A DNA stretch of 64,000 bases, from assembly GCA_030696305.1 (NCBI GenBank), contig JAUYSP010000025.1, positions 116,002 through 180,001 on the forward strand. Reading direction: 5' to 3'. Position numbers and translations under genes: made by a program. This document shows positions 45,440 through 53,085 of this stretch, piece after piece (within the stretch, counting starts at the first letter, position 1; each line of letters starts with the position of its first letter). The DNA is from Legionellaceae bacterium. GTDB lineage: Bacteria > Pseudomonadota > Gammaproteobacteria > Legionellales > Legionellaceae. The notes under the pieces were generated by a model. That model was not told where the DNA came from, searched no databases, and worked only from the letters and a program-made list of their open reading frames with translations.

Positions 45440-45761
45440 GCCTTCCGGCACCCTTTCGAAGCACTTTAACCGCTAGTTTTGCATCGGGTTGCCCGGCCTT
45501 TGCAGCCGCAGTAATCCAATACCATGCCTTTCTACGGTCCTCAACAACGCCTTGTCCATAATAGTACATATATCCAACGGCATATTGCGCATCAGGCTGG
45601 CCTTTCTCTGCTTCTGGCTTTAAGCGAATAAATGCCTGTCGATAATCTTGAACTTGAAAGCTGTGGATCCCTTCATTTAAATTAATAGCCCCTGTTACAC
45701 AACCAGATAACGTAAGTACAATACAAATTAATTTTAACCCATTGATAAAACAACGCATCAC
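45426..45761 (-). CDS. Sel1-repeat lipoprotein
   Basis: 111 aa with a lipoprotein signal (lipobox LSGC, Cys21). The rest holds two Sel1-like repeats, including AQYAVGYMYYYGQGVVEDRRKAWYW (as AQYAVGYMYYYGQG) and WITAAAKAGQPDAKLAV. Sel1 proteins are scaffold-type helical repeats; Legionella EnhC, LpnE and LidL use them in host interaction. This one is small and likely periplasmic. It follows gspC after six bases, so the two are probably one transcript. Confidence 0.82.
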   Translation of the reverse strand: MMRCFINGLKLICIVLTLSGCVTGAINLNEGIHSFQVQDYRQAFIRLKPEAEKGQPDAQYAVGYMYYYGQGVVEDRRKAWYWITAAAKAGQPDAKLAVKVLRKGAGRPSSG

Positions 45762-45767
45762 ATCACC

Positions 45768-46286
45768 TTATTTTAACTGCTTGAGCTCTTTAGGAGGAGC
45801 ATCAAAAATTAATTCTTCTTTAGGTAGCGATAAACTTTCCAATTCACCATCGTGCGCTACCAACACACCATCCGCAGAAATTCGTTTAATGATCGCTCCG
45901 CCGGGTATTGTATCACCTATTTTAAATGTTTGTTCCATTCCATTGGCTGTACGGATAATGACTTGTGAGTTTTGCTGGTGACTGGAAAATAAAATACCAA
46001 CCACACGCAAATTAAGATTCGATTTTTTAATATTCATATCTCCGAATTGCTTCGGTATGTACTCTCCAAATAAAGGTAAACTTAACATAGTATCTAGTTG
46101 GGGCTGATTTTTATTTTTTTCTATCACAGCCGGCTCAACGTGCATATTGTGGTTCTGTGTTATTTTTAAATATGCCAAACTAGAGGTCATGGTTTGCCAA
46201 ATGAACAATAGAATAAAAATAACACATAGTCCCTGAGCAACAACAGGCCGAAATATAACTGCTTTTAGATCCGCATTCGAGAGCAT
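45768..46286 (-). CDS. gspC: Type II secretion protein C, short form
   Basis: Inner-membrane component that links the type II secretion platform to the secretin. 172 aa: one N-terminal membrane helix (residues ~14-34), a periplasmic linker, then an HR domain (LNLRVVGILFSSHQQNSQVIIRT, cited here in part; FKIGDTIPGGAIIKRISADGVLV). No PDZ or coiled-coil domain follows, as in other short GspC proteins such as Legionella LspC. It is separated from other gsp genes, which is also the case in Legionella (family knowledge). Could alternatively be a PilP-like protein, but the N-terminal helix plus HR domain favours GspC. Confidence 0.8.
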   Translation of the reverse strand: MLSNADLKAVIFRPVVAQGLCVIFILLFIWQTMTSSLAYLKITQNHNMHVEPAVIEKNKNQPQLDTMLSLPLFGEYIPKQFGDMNIKKSNLNLRVVGILFSSHQQNSQVIIRTANGMEQTFKIGDTIPGGAIIKRISADGVLVAHDGELESLSLPKEELIFDAPPKELKQLK

Positions 46287-46410
46287 ATCATCATCAAATT
46301 TATTATTAATCTTATGATAATAACCGGTTTATTTATCGGTTGGAATCTTTAATGTATGTACTTGACTATATTGCTTATTAAAAGCATTATCGAACATCAA
46401 AAATACATTA

Positions 46411-46475
46411 GGGTTTGTTGACAATTCATTTCCACAAAGCCGCGGGACGTCGAAATATGAATTGTTAACAGACCC
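46411..46475. repeat. Dispersed palindromic repeat family A, copy 4
   Basis: 65 bp running from GGGTTTGTTGACAATTCATT to GAATTGTTAACAGACCC, whole-element palindrome with CCGCGGGACG centre. Lies in the gene-free space before the MHS transporter. Confidence 0.75.
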
Positions 46476-46514
46476 TAGTTAGAGATGATTTTAGGATAAC
46501 AAGGAGTGTTGTGC

Positions 46515-47789
46515 ATGATAGGTAAGCAAAAAGGCGTTGTATTAGCGGGGACCTTTGGTAATGCATTAGAATGGTATGATTTCACAATTTATGCATTTTT
46601 TGTTCCTATAATCGCCCCTCTTTTTTTCCCAAACAAAGCTCCATTATTATCGATTTTAGCCACATTTGGTATTTTTGCCTTAGGATTTTTGGTAAGACCT
46701 TTAGGCGCCATTTTGTTTGGTTACATTGGAGACCATAGTGGTCGAAAAAATGCCCTAGTCTTGTCTATGATTATGATGTCTCTACCCACTTTCTTAATCA
46801 GCTTATTACCAACCTATTATCACATTGGATTTTGGGCTCCTTTGCTGCTAACCATATTGCGGATAGCTCAAGGGTTGGCAGTTAGTGGTGAGCTAACCAC
46901 AGCTACTGTTTTTTTGATAGAACATGCTGATTCTAATCGACGTGGTATCGCAGGCAGTCTGGCAATGAGCGGTGCATTTGTTGGTATTGTTTTGAGCTCT
47001 ATTATTGCCGCAATCATGACAAAAATTTTTAATATCGCACAGCTATCTGATTGGGGATGGCGCATTCCATTTTTTGTAGGAGGCCTAATTGGTATAGTTG
47101 GTTTAGTTATTCGGTTAAAATCTATCGATCCTGCTTTATATGAAAAACAACATGCTTCACCTCAACAAAAATCACGGCGGGCATCGGTTAAAAATCATGT
47201 GATGAGCTTAAATTACCGGACTATTTTAGTGGGTATTTTTTTAACGTCGATTATGGCCATTGCTAATTACTTTTTAATTGCTTATTTTAATATTTTTTTA
47301 GTAGAAACACAGGGTTTGCCCTTCCAGCAAGTTACAATGATTAACTCCATTGCAATCACTATCCAATTAATAGGCTCTTTATGTATGGGCCGTTTATCAG
47401 ATTTTATCGGCAGAAAACCTGTGCTCGGTGGCGGGATAATTGGATTAGCAGTGTTAGTCTATCCAATATTTTGGCTACTGACACAACATAGTATTTTACT
47501 GGCATTTTTGGGCGAAATTTTATTTGCTATTGCTGCTTCAGCAATTAGTGGCTTAATACCTACAACATTAGCGGAGCTGTTTGATACCTATCATCGCAAT
47601 ATGGGAATATCCATGAGTTACAATATCGCTCTAGGGATATTTGGAGGAACAGCGCCGTTGGTTGCTATCGGGTTAATTGCATTCACTCAAAATGTATTTG
47701 CGCCAGCGTGGTACGTAATTGCTTGCGCTAGTATCGCATTTTTAGCTCTACTCACCTTAAAAGAAAGTTATCTTAAAAAATTACAATAA
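46515..47789 (+). CDS. MHS-family MFS transporter
   Basis: 424-aa, 12-helix transporter of the metabolite:H+ symporter family (ProP, KgtP, ShiA relatives). Signature at the N-terminus GTFGNALEWYDFTIYAFF, the loop motif GYIGDHSGRKNAL, and the mid-protein RIAQGLAVSGELTTA. Substrate not predictable (proline/betaine, dicarboxylates or others). The start is taken at ATG 46515, eight bases after AAGGAG; the upstream GTG overlaps that ribosome site. A short hairpin follows the gene. Confidence 0.9.
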   Translation: MIGKQKGVVLAGTFGNALEWYDFTIYAFFVPIIAPLFFPNKAPLLSILATFGIFALGFLVRPLGAILFGYIGDHSGRKNALVLSMIMMSLPTFLISLLPTYYHIGFWAPLLLTILRIAQGLAVSGELTTATVFLIEHADSNRRGIAGSLAMSGAFVGIVLSSIIAAIMTKIFNIAQLSDWGWRIPFFVGGLIGIVGLVIRLKSIDPALYEKQHASPQQKSRRASVKNHVMSLNYRTILVGIFLTSIMAIANYFLIAYFNIFLVETQGLPFQQVTMINSIAITIQLIGSLCMGRLSDFIGRKPVLGGGIIGLAVLVYPIFWLLTQHSILLAFLGEILFAIAASAISGLIPTTLAELFDTYHRNMGISMSYNIALGIFGGTAPLVAIGLIAFTQNVFAPAWYVIACASIAFLALLTLKESYLKKLQ

Positions 47790-47851
47790 GCCCCTAACGC
47801 AACGAAGATAATTCAATTAAAAAAACTTGTTGCTCCGTTGCTGTACTAGGG

Positions 47852-47868
47852 GCGTGTTAACAACACGC
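47852..47868. terminator. Hairpin after MHS transporter gene
   Basis: GCGTGTT-AAC-AACACGC, a perfect 7-bp stem with three-base loop about 60 bases after the stop codon. Possible terminator; no T-run follows directly. Confidence 0.45.
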
Positions 47869-47990
47869 ATAAAATACTGCCTTAGCGGTAAATTTAAGCT
47901 ATGATTAGTAAATGGAAACAATTTTTTATGATCGTACGCAAAACTCCGTATCTTTCCTCATTCATTTGTCAATGAATGACGTGATATAAT

Positions 47991-48164
47991 TAGGGCTGTC
48001 CCATTATAAATTATTGAGCATAAAATATTAATTTTAATATTATACAGTCATAATTGTCTTTGCGAGCGTTAGCGAAGCAATCCAGATATCGGAGTTTTTA
48101 AGTCACATCGATCTGGATTGCTTCACTTCGTTCGCAAAGACGGCTATTTAATGGGACAACCCTG
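47991..48164. mobile_element. 174-bp MITE, copy 2 (inverted relative to copy 1)
   Basis: Inverted relative to copy 1 with about four mismatches in 174 bases. Terminal repeats TAGGGCTGTCCCATTA and CAGGGTTGTCCCATTA (read inward); flanked by the direct repeat GTGATATAAT (47981-47990 and 48165-48174), a 10-bp target duplication. The internal hairpin spans about 48056-48141. No transposase is encoded, so it depends on an enzyme elsewhere. Confidence 0.9.
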
Positions 48165-48257
48165 GTGATATAATGGTCACGTGTTGAAGTATGAGCTTCT
48201 TTATCATGTAATTGGGAATCAACTTGTTTTGCTCTCAAAGCCTATTTATATTTTATC

Positions 48258-48662
48258 CTAGTTATTTAGTGAGGCCTGCCTTACTGAGGGGTGCAAACTT
48301 TCCAGCGCTTTAGATATATTAGCTTCTATTAGATGGATTATATTGTGAGGACCTGTTACAACAACAGTTTCATCTGGCTTGACTTCAAGTTTATTTATAT
48401 ATATGGGGTGCGGGAATCCCCTTTCGAACTTACCTATTACCTTGAGGACTAAATCAGGGAATGACCGAGATAGGCCGAAAAATAAAAAACTATTATATTT
48501 GATATTAGAAACATAATCCTTACTCTTGTTAATAAATAGTTGCATGGCACTGGTCCAATCTTCTAGATTTATGTTTTTCTCCTCAAGAGTCTTCACTAAA
48601 TCCGTTAACTCTGCGAATGTTATTGTTAATTCAGATGCATCACCAATCTTTGTTTTTTTCAT
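48258..48662 (-). CDS. Unknown small protein
   Basis: 134 aa from ATG 48662 (an in-frame ATG six codons upstream is possible). No family recognised; mixed helical N-terminus (ELTITFAELTDLVKTLEEKN) and a beta-rich C-terminal half with KVIGKFERGFPHPIY and VVVTGPHNIIHLI. No membrane segment. It sits between a MITE and an IS remnant, so it belongs to the accessory part of the window; whether it is expressed is unknown. Confidence 0.5.
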   Translation of the reverse strand: MKKTKIGDASELTITFAELTDLVKTLEEKNINLEDWTSAMQLFINKSKDYVSNIKYNSFLFFGLSRSFPDLVLKVIGKFERGFPHPIYINKLEVKPDETVVVTGPHNIIHLIEANISKALESLHPSVRQASLNN

Positions 48663-48707
48663 TGCTATATCCCATTTCAATAATGAATAAAATTTTTTGT
48701 ACTAAAA

Positions 48708-49289
48708 ATACGGTAATCCCCCCATTTTTAACTGACGCTAAAAGTAAAGGTTTAGGCAGCTCGTGCCAGTTTTTGCCTTGGAGGAACTCCTCCAATAGCA
48801 GTATTTGGTCGTTCATTGTTGAACGTCCATAACCATTCTCTCGCATGTAGTTGCACCTCTGCAATAATTTCAAATAAATATAAGCATTTTGCTGTGGGTT
48901 ACCAGGCTGAATAAAAACTAACTGGATCTGATTTTTTCAGCCCATTCCTCTAACAATTTACTGATATATTCCGGTCCATTGTCACAGCGTATCTGCTTTG
49001 GCTTGCCACAACTGGTATCGATAGCAGGTTTCACTAATGCTAGACAGCTGACATGATAATCGAATAGAAATATACTTATCCGTCACCGCCTTTTGCGCCA
49101 GTTCTCGTCGGCGCGACGGTGTTACCACTTTTTTTCGATGGTCTCTTTGAGTATTTCAGCTTTTAGCCGCTCTTCGGCATACATCTTTTTCAGACGACTA
49201 TTTTCAGCTTCCAGCTCTTTTAATCGAGACATCATGGACGCGTCCATTCCACCGTTGGCATCAGTTATTTTTCGGGGGGATTACCGTAT
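48708..49289 (-). pseudogene. Decayed IS3-family insertion sequence
   Basis: Terminal inverted repeats are intact: ATACGGTAATCCCCCC reads inward from 48708 and from 49289. On the minus strand the right part encodes an OrfA-like piece (MSRLKELEAENSRLKKMYAE, then EILKETIEKKW), followed by an OrfB-like piece (PSRRRELAQKAV, SIRLSCQLSSISETCYRYQ); the left part encodes the OrfB C-terminal half out of frame (CDNGPEYISKLLEEWAEK-like, FIQPGNPQQNAYI, FNNERPNTAIGG). The middle of OrfB, including part of the DDE domain, is deleted and several stops interrupt it. At ~580 bp it is half the size of a complete IS3 element and cannot move by itself. Confidence 0.88.
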
Positions 49290-49300
49290 AGTAAGAAATT

Positions 49301-49388
49301 AATGGGACAGACTTGATTAATTTTTAATTTAAGGGGTTGTCATAAATTCGACTATATTAAAATTAAGATCAAATTAATTAACCCCATT
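49301..49388. repeat. Imperfect palindrome upstream of dinD
   Basis: AATGGGACAGACTTGATTAATT on the left and AAATTAATTAACCCCATT on the right form an interrupted inverted repeat. It is related to the palindrome after dinD (GGGGTCAGACTCGATTGATT type). Confidence 0.5.
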
Positions 49389-49448
49389 GATTCAATTTGG
49401 GGAATCATTGACAATCATAGTCATTATTAACTCTAGTAAAGATTTTTT

Positions 49449-50285
49449 ATGAAAACAGAAATTATTTGTACTTTAACTAACAATTTTGAGACACATGCCC
49501 AACAAACGGATGATGGCATAGAGTTCTGGTTGGCTCGGGATCTGCAAAATCTATTAGGATATGGTAAATGGGAGAATTTTCTTAATGTTATTTCTAAAGC
49601 AAAAGTAGCTTGTGAAACTTCAGGACACAAGAGCGATGACCATTTTCCTGACGTCAGGAAAATGGTTGGGCTAGGTTCTGGCAGTCAGCGCGAAATTGAT
49701 GACATTATGCTTACACGATACGCTTGCTATCTGATTGCTCAAAATGGTGATCCTAAAAAACAAGAAATAGCTTTTGCGCAGACTTATTTTGCAATGCAAA
49801 CCAGAAAAGCAGAGCTAATAGAGCAACGACTTCTTGAAGCTGAGCGTATTTTAGCTCGTAAGAAATTATCAGATACAGAGAAAGAGCTTTCTCAAGTAAT
49901 TTACGAGCATACCGGGGGTAATGAGAATTTTGCACTTATTCGCAGCCGAGGCGACCAAGCATTATTTAATAAATCAACACAAGCTATGAAGGTTCACTGG
50001 AAAGTACCTGAAAGTCGTCCGTTAGCTGATTTTGCTCCTACCATTATTTTAAAAGCAAAAGACTTTGCCACAGAAATTACTATTTTTAATGCAAGAGAGC
50101 ATGGTATGAACACAGGAGCCGAGATTTCTCGTGAGCATATCACCAACAATGAAGCAGTTCGTAAAACACTTTTAGAGCGGGGGATTCGTCCAGAAACACT
50201 AGCCCCTGCAGAAGATGTTAAAAAAGTCGAACGTCGTTTAGCCTCGGAAGATAAAAAATCTTTAAAAAAACCAGACGGACTCTAA
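49449..50285 (+). CDS. dinD: DinD-like DNA-damage-inducible protein
   Basis: 278 aa. The N-terminal Bro-N/KilA-like part GIEFWLARDLQNLLGYGKWENF is followed by YACYLIAQNGDPKKQEIAFAQTYFA, and the C-terminal region VIYEHTGGNENFALIRSRGD with NTGAEISREHITNNEAVRKTLLERGIRPE (read as ISREHITNNEAVRKTL); this is the arrangement of E. coli DinD, an inhibitor of RecA strand exchange induced by SOS. No clear LexA box (CTGT-N8-ACAG) is visible upstream. It is bracketed by two related palindromes and an IS remnant, so it looks acquired. Confidence 0.9.
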   Translation: MKTEIICTLTNNFETHAQQTDDGIEFWLARDLQNLLGYGKWENFLNVISKAKVACETSGHKSDDHFPDVRKMVGLGSGSQREIDDIMLTRYACYLIAQNGDPKKQEIAFAQTYFAMQTRKAELIEQRLLEAERILARKKLSDTEKELSQVIYEHTGGNENFALIRSRGDQALFNKSTQAMKVHWKVPESRPLADFAPTIILKAKDFATEITIFNAREHGMNTGAEISREHITNNEAVRKTLLERGIRPETLAPAEDVKKVERRLASEDKKSLKKPDGL

Positions 50286-50289
50286 GTCT

Positions 50290-50330
50290 GGGGGTACTTT
50301 TGGGGGGGTACTTTTGGGGGTATATTTTTG
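50290..50330. repeat. G-rich short tandem repeat
   Basis: Three imperfect copies of a 13-14-base unit of the form GGGGGTACTTTTG, in AT-rich surroundings and right behind the dinD stop codon. Its function is unknown to me. Confidence 0.75.
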
Positions 50331-50429
50331 CTGACCATAAAAATAACCCTTTAAATACAACACATTGATTAATCAATTAAATAGCCGCCGACCCACCACT
50401 TAACTTATTGATTATATTTGTTTTCATCA

Positions 50430-50518
50430 ATGGGGTCAGACTCGATTGATTTTCTTTTGAAGCCATTAGACGTGAGTTATTTACTCGATAATTTTCAATC
50501 AATTGAGTTTAACCCCAT
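50430..50518. repeat. Imperfect palindrome downstream of dinD
   Basis: ATGGGGTCAGACTCGATTGATT and its imperfect complement AATCAATTGAGTTTAACCCCAT are separated by about 45 bases. GGGGTCAGACTCGATTGATT-like repeats are, from memory, frequent beside REP-associated transposases; none is present here. Confidence 0.65.
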
Positions 50519-50729
50519 GATTTACTATTGTTTCAACATTGCTTTGCATTTATCTGTTATGTAGAATTGGAGCGTCACCAGGGGTGCTTTGAATATCAAA
50601 GCTGAGAAAAACCCTTATAACCTGCACTGGGTAATGCCTGCGGAGGGAGAGTGAAGATATTTTTTGCTGTACTTCTTGCTTTGATATCTTCTTTTCTTCC
50701 TTTAATTTAAATGTTAAAGGAGAAATAAT

Positions 50730-50999
50730 ATGTTCCATCAATTTTTTAAACAATCTTTAAAAACGCTTAAAAGTAATCCCCGACTCATTGAAAATACCGT
50801 CGGTGGTTTAGGGATAGCAGTAAGTGTTTACCATTATCCTGAATCATCAAGGAAATGGACACAGCATCACATGACGATGTTTTATAATCGACTTTCGGAA
50901 GAAGAAAAATTGGCTTTAAAACAAGACCCGAAAAAAGAACAAAAATTTATTGAAGAATGCAAGGATCGTTTAAGATTAATTATAGGGCCGCCTGATTGA
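50730..50999 (+). CDS. Small unknown protein, related to the protein at 58113-58571
   Basis: 89 aa, preceded by AAAGGAG eight to ten bases before the ATG. One moderately hydrophobic segment (ENTVGGLGIAVSVYHY) in the first half, then a charged helical C-terminus (MFYNRLSEEEKLALKQ) ending LRLIIGPPD. The C-terminal part aligns by eye with the 152-aa protein at 58113-58571 (RLSE-x-E pattern, LR and final PP). No known family. Its position between dinD and an att-like site suggests it is accessory. Confidence 0.6.
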   Translation: MFHQFFKQSLKTLKSNPRLIENTVGGLGIAVSVYHYPESSRKWTQHHMTMFYNRLSEEEKLALKQDPKKEQKFIEECKDRLRLIIGPPD

Positions 51000-51149
51000 T
51001 TCGGATGCATAACTGCTTTTTCAGGATCATACAATTGAGGTTGATTTAAACTCAAAGGGTATTGCGGGTTTATTCACTGACAATTAGTGGATTAAAGACA
51101 ATAAGGCAGTATTGCAATACCTTTATTGAGCCTTGATTTTATATGGGGT

Positions 51150-51262
51150 TTGATGGTCTTTCATTGTTTTTCATGATCATCTCAAAACATGTGGGCGCGG
51201 GTTCGATTCCCGCCGCCCACTAATTTTTAAAAGCGCTAAAGACCACCAAAGACTATAAAAAA
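51150..51262. other. Putative attachment site based on a tRNA 3' end
   Basis: GCGGGTTCGATTCCCGC (51197-51213) is a perfect T-arm and CGCCCACT follows as the acceptor 3' strand plus discriminator, but there is no D-arm, anticodon arm or CCA, so it is not a tRNA gene. It resembles the 3' end of a glycine-type tRNA. GGTCTTT occurs on the left (about 51150) and twice on the opposite strand on the right (51238-51252, seen as AAAGACC), like integrase arm sites. This is the form expected for the att end of an integrated element. Confidence 0.55.
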
Positions 51263-51438
51263 CCTATTAGCGTACGTGCGTGATCAAAGAACTCAGCCAA
51301 TGCTATTCCAGTTTGTTTAAAAGAGTTGTATTCGTTCTCAGTTGGATTAAGTTTCAAGAGAGCGGGCATTCCTGAATTTTGAAACTTGCAAAAATCATTA
51401 TAAGTTAAACCATTCAGGAAAAGCAGTATTTCACGGGT
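51253..51438 (-). pseudogene. Coding remnant without start, unknown
   Basis: About 61 open codons read TREILLFLNGLTYNDFCK, then MPALLKLNPTENEYNSF and IALAEFFDHARTLIGFL before a stop. There is a stop just upstream and no start with a ribosome site at the N-terminal end, so it looks like the C-terminal end of a broken gene. Family not recognised. It ends next to the right arm of the att-like site. Confidence 0.35.
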
Positions 51439-51730
51439 GCGAACCCTGCATCATTAGGACAAAATTGGGTTACTTAAACCGAGATTGTGCTTATCCAACG
51501 GTTATCGTTTGTAGTCCGAGACGGATTTATTAAAGCTAAAGCGGATTATTGCGCTTAAATTTTTTGGTTTTGAGTTGTCATGCTTGCCGATTTCTTTGGA
51601 AAGAACTCTAATAATTGAGCACGACGATTAGACTATAAATTAATCCATTATATCATCATAAAAAATTAATTGGCGCAATAATGATCACTGAGTAAAATTA
51701 ATAACAATTTTTTGTTCTGACTGCTTACCT

Positions 51731-52939
51731 ATGGCTGCTAAAAATAATCCACTAATTGAAATTGTTAATGATCTTGAGTCGTTAAAAAAGGAGCATCCAA
51801 TATTATATAGATGGTTTCTTCCTCGTTCTTTTAGACTTGCCTTTGCAGTATATTCAAAGAAACCTGATTATGAGTCGGAATATAATTTTTTAAATTCGTA
51901 CAAAGACAGTATATGGTTTTTTCATAAATGGCTGTTTAGTAGTCTTAAAAAATTAGAAGAACTAACTTTTATGCAAAGATTTTTACGTTCTAAAAATATT
52001 AATTTAAAGATCTATCAAATTATACATGAGCACAATGATCCTAATGATGCTTTTTTGGCTATAGAGACCATATACATGAGGGTTGATCACAGCCCTAAAC
52101 CAGGTAAAATTTTAGCCTATTATTCACTTACTTCATCTTGGATAAATGCACATATTATTCCTCAATTGCACAAGCATAATAACCCCAGTCAATTGATTAG
52201 CGCGTGTATAAAACTCATAGATAAGGGCTTTATTGGCACCGGTGTATGTATAACAGAGGATGACATTACCAATCGCCAATATAACAATACCGAAACAAAT
52301 AGTTTTTCGATTTTTATAATCACTTTACTATTAAACTCAGAAGCTCCACTCAAACTTGCTGAAAAATTTTTACAATTTACAAATTTTGAAGGATATGAGT
52401 ACATCAATAGACCTTCACCTATTCGCGTGGTGTCTGAGCATACTCTCCGTGGTGACAATCAGTATAATATTAGAAGCGAAAAACATAGCTTAAATTCTAC
52501 CGTTCTTATTTCCAATGAAAAATTTGCAGAAGCGCTATATCACGTAATAGCGGATACCCAAGACGAGAAAAAGGCAGAATTTATATTTAATTATTTTTCA
52601 GCACATTGTTTTAGAACAGATGAAAAGATAAAACTTCTACGCATTACCAGAATCACCGATCAAATTAAACTCATAAATTTGTTTAAATTATCGAAAAATT
52701 ACGAACAATTAGGTAATGAAGTAGATGCAATCATTACAAAAAATGATTATATTGATACACTCAATCAAATGATTGCAGAATCTCAAAATCAATCAGTAGA
52801 GAATGATACTTCCTGGATAAGGGCAAAACCCTCCAGCCCAGATGGCAATTGTTCTCTAAGATACTTTAATCCTTCTGAAAAATTAAATGTTTCTGTGGAA
52901 TTCGATTCAATAAATGATATCGAGTCTCCACAAATATAG
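51731..52939 (+). CDS. Unknown 402-aa protein
   Basis: No domain recognised. Mostly helical by appearance, rich in Asn, Ile, Lys and Ser, without signal peptide. N-terminal half has repeated aromatic patches (FLPRSFRLAFAVYSKKPDY, WFFHKWLFSSLKKLEE). The middle has FIITLLLNSEAPLKLAEKFLQF; the C-terminus is polar and ends in DSINDIESPQI. Codon usage seems as AT-rich as its neighbours or more so. It lies just past the att-like site. Size, composition and isolation fit a translocated effector in Legionellales, but this is inference only. Confidence 0.6.
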   Translation: MAAKNNPLIEIVNDLESLKKEHPILYRWFLPRSFRLAFAVYSKKPDYESEYNFLNSYKDSIWFFHKWLFSSLKKLEELTFMQRFLRSKNINLKIYQIIHEHNDPNDAFLAIETIYMRVDHSPKPGKILAYYSLTSSWINAHIIPQLHKHNNPSQLISACIKLIDKGFIGTGVCITEDDITNRQYNNTETNSFSIFIITLLLNSEAPLKLAEKFLQFTNFEGYEYINRPSPIRVVSEHTLRGDNQYNIRSEKHSLNSTVLISNEKFAEALYHVIADTQDEKKAEFIFNYFSAHCFRTDEKIKLLRITRITDQIKLINLFKLSKNYEQLGNEVDAIITKNDYIDTLNQMIAESQNQSVENDTSWIRAKPSSPDGNCSLRYFNPSEKLNVSVEFDSINDIESPQI

Positions 52940-53085
52940 TTAATTACAGGTCCAAATTTGTGAATTTTACGTTTGAGGTTTAATCGGTTCTGCGCCGAGA
53001 AGAAGAAAATACCAATGTAGAAATCGGGTAAGAGCCGCGTAATTTTTATCCTTTTGAGAATGTACATTATTTTTAGCAAGGTAGG

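Larger units (their letters stand above)
47790..48257. other. Gene-free region with hairpins and a MITE
   Basis: No gene in these 468 bases. Contents: an imperfect hairpin CCCCTAACGCAACG..CGTTGC..TAGGGG (47792-47853), the perfect hairpin at 47852-47868, the MITE copy 2 (47991-48164), and the 3' side of the unknown gene on the minus strand. Confidence 0.7.
50286..50729. other. Gene-free region with G-rich tandem repeat and palindrome
   Basis: No gene seen in these 444 bases. A tandem repeat GGGGGTACTTTT / GGGGGGGTACTTTT / GGGGGTATATTTTTG covers 50290-50330, directly after dinD; a palindrome lies at 50430-50518; AAAGGAG just before 50730 is the ribosome site of the next gene. Confidence 0.65.
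51000..51730. other. Gene-poor region with att-like site and coding remnant
   Basis: No intact gene in these 731 bases. Contents: palindrome GTATTGCAATAC inside AAGGCA...CCTTT (51104-51123); a tRNA 3'-end fragment (51191-51221) with GGTCTTT repeats around it; a ~60-codon open remnant on the minus strand (51253-51438); the rest, up to the next start codon, shows nothing I can name. Confidence 0.6.

Noticed and set aside
49093..49302. Plus-strand open frame inside the IS remnant
   Set aside because: It is the antisense of the OrfA-like region.
50550..50753. 67-codon frame on the minus strand
   Set aside because: Overlaps the start of the well-supported 50730 gene and lacks a ribosome site; composition typical of antisense frames.
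51191..51221. tRNA gene
   Set aside because: Only the T-arm and acceptor 3' strand exist; no D-arm or anticodon arm can be folded from the 60 bases upstream.
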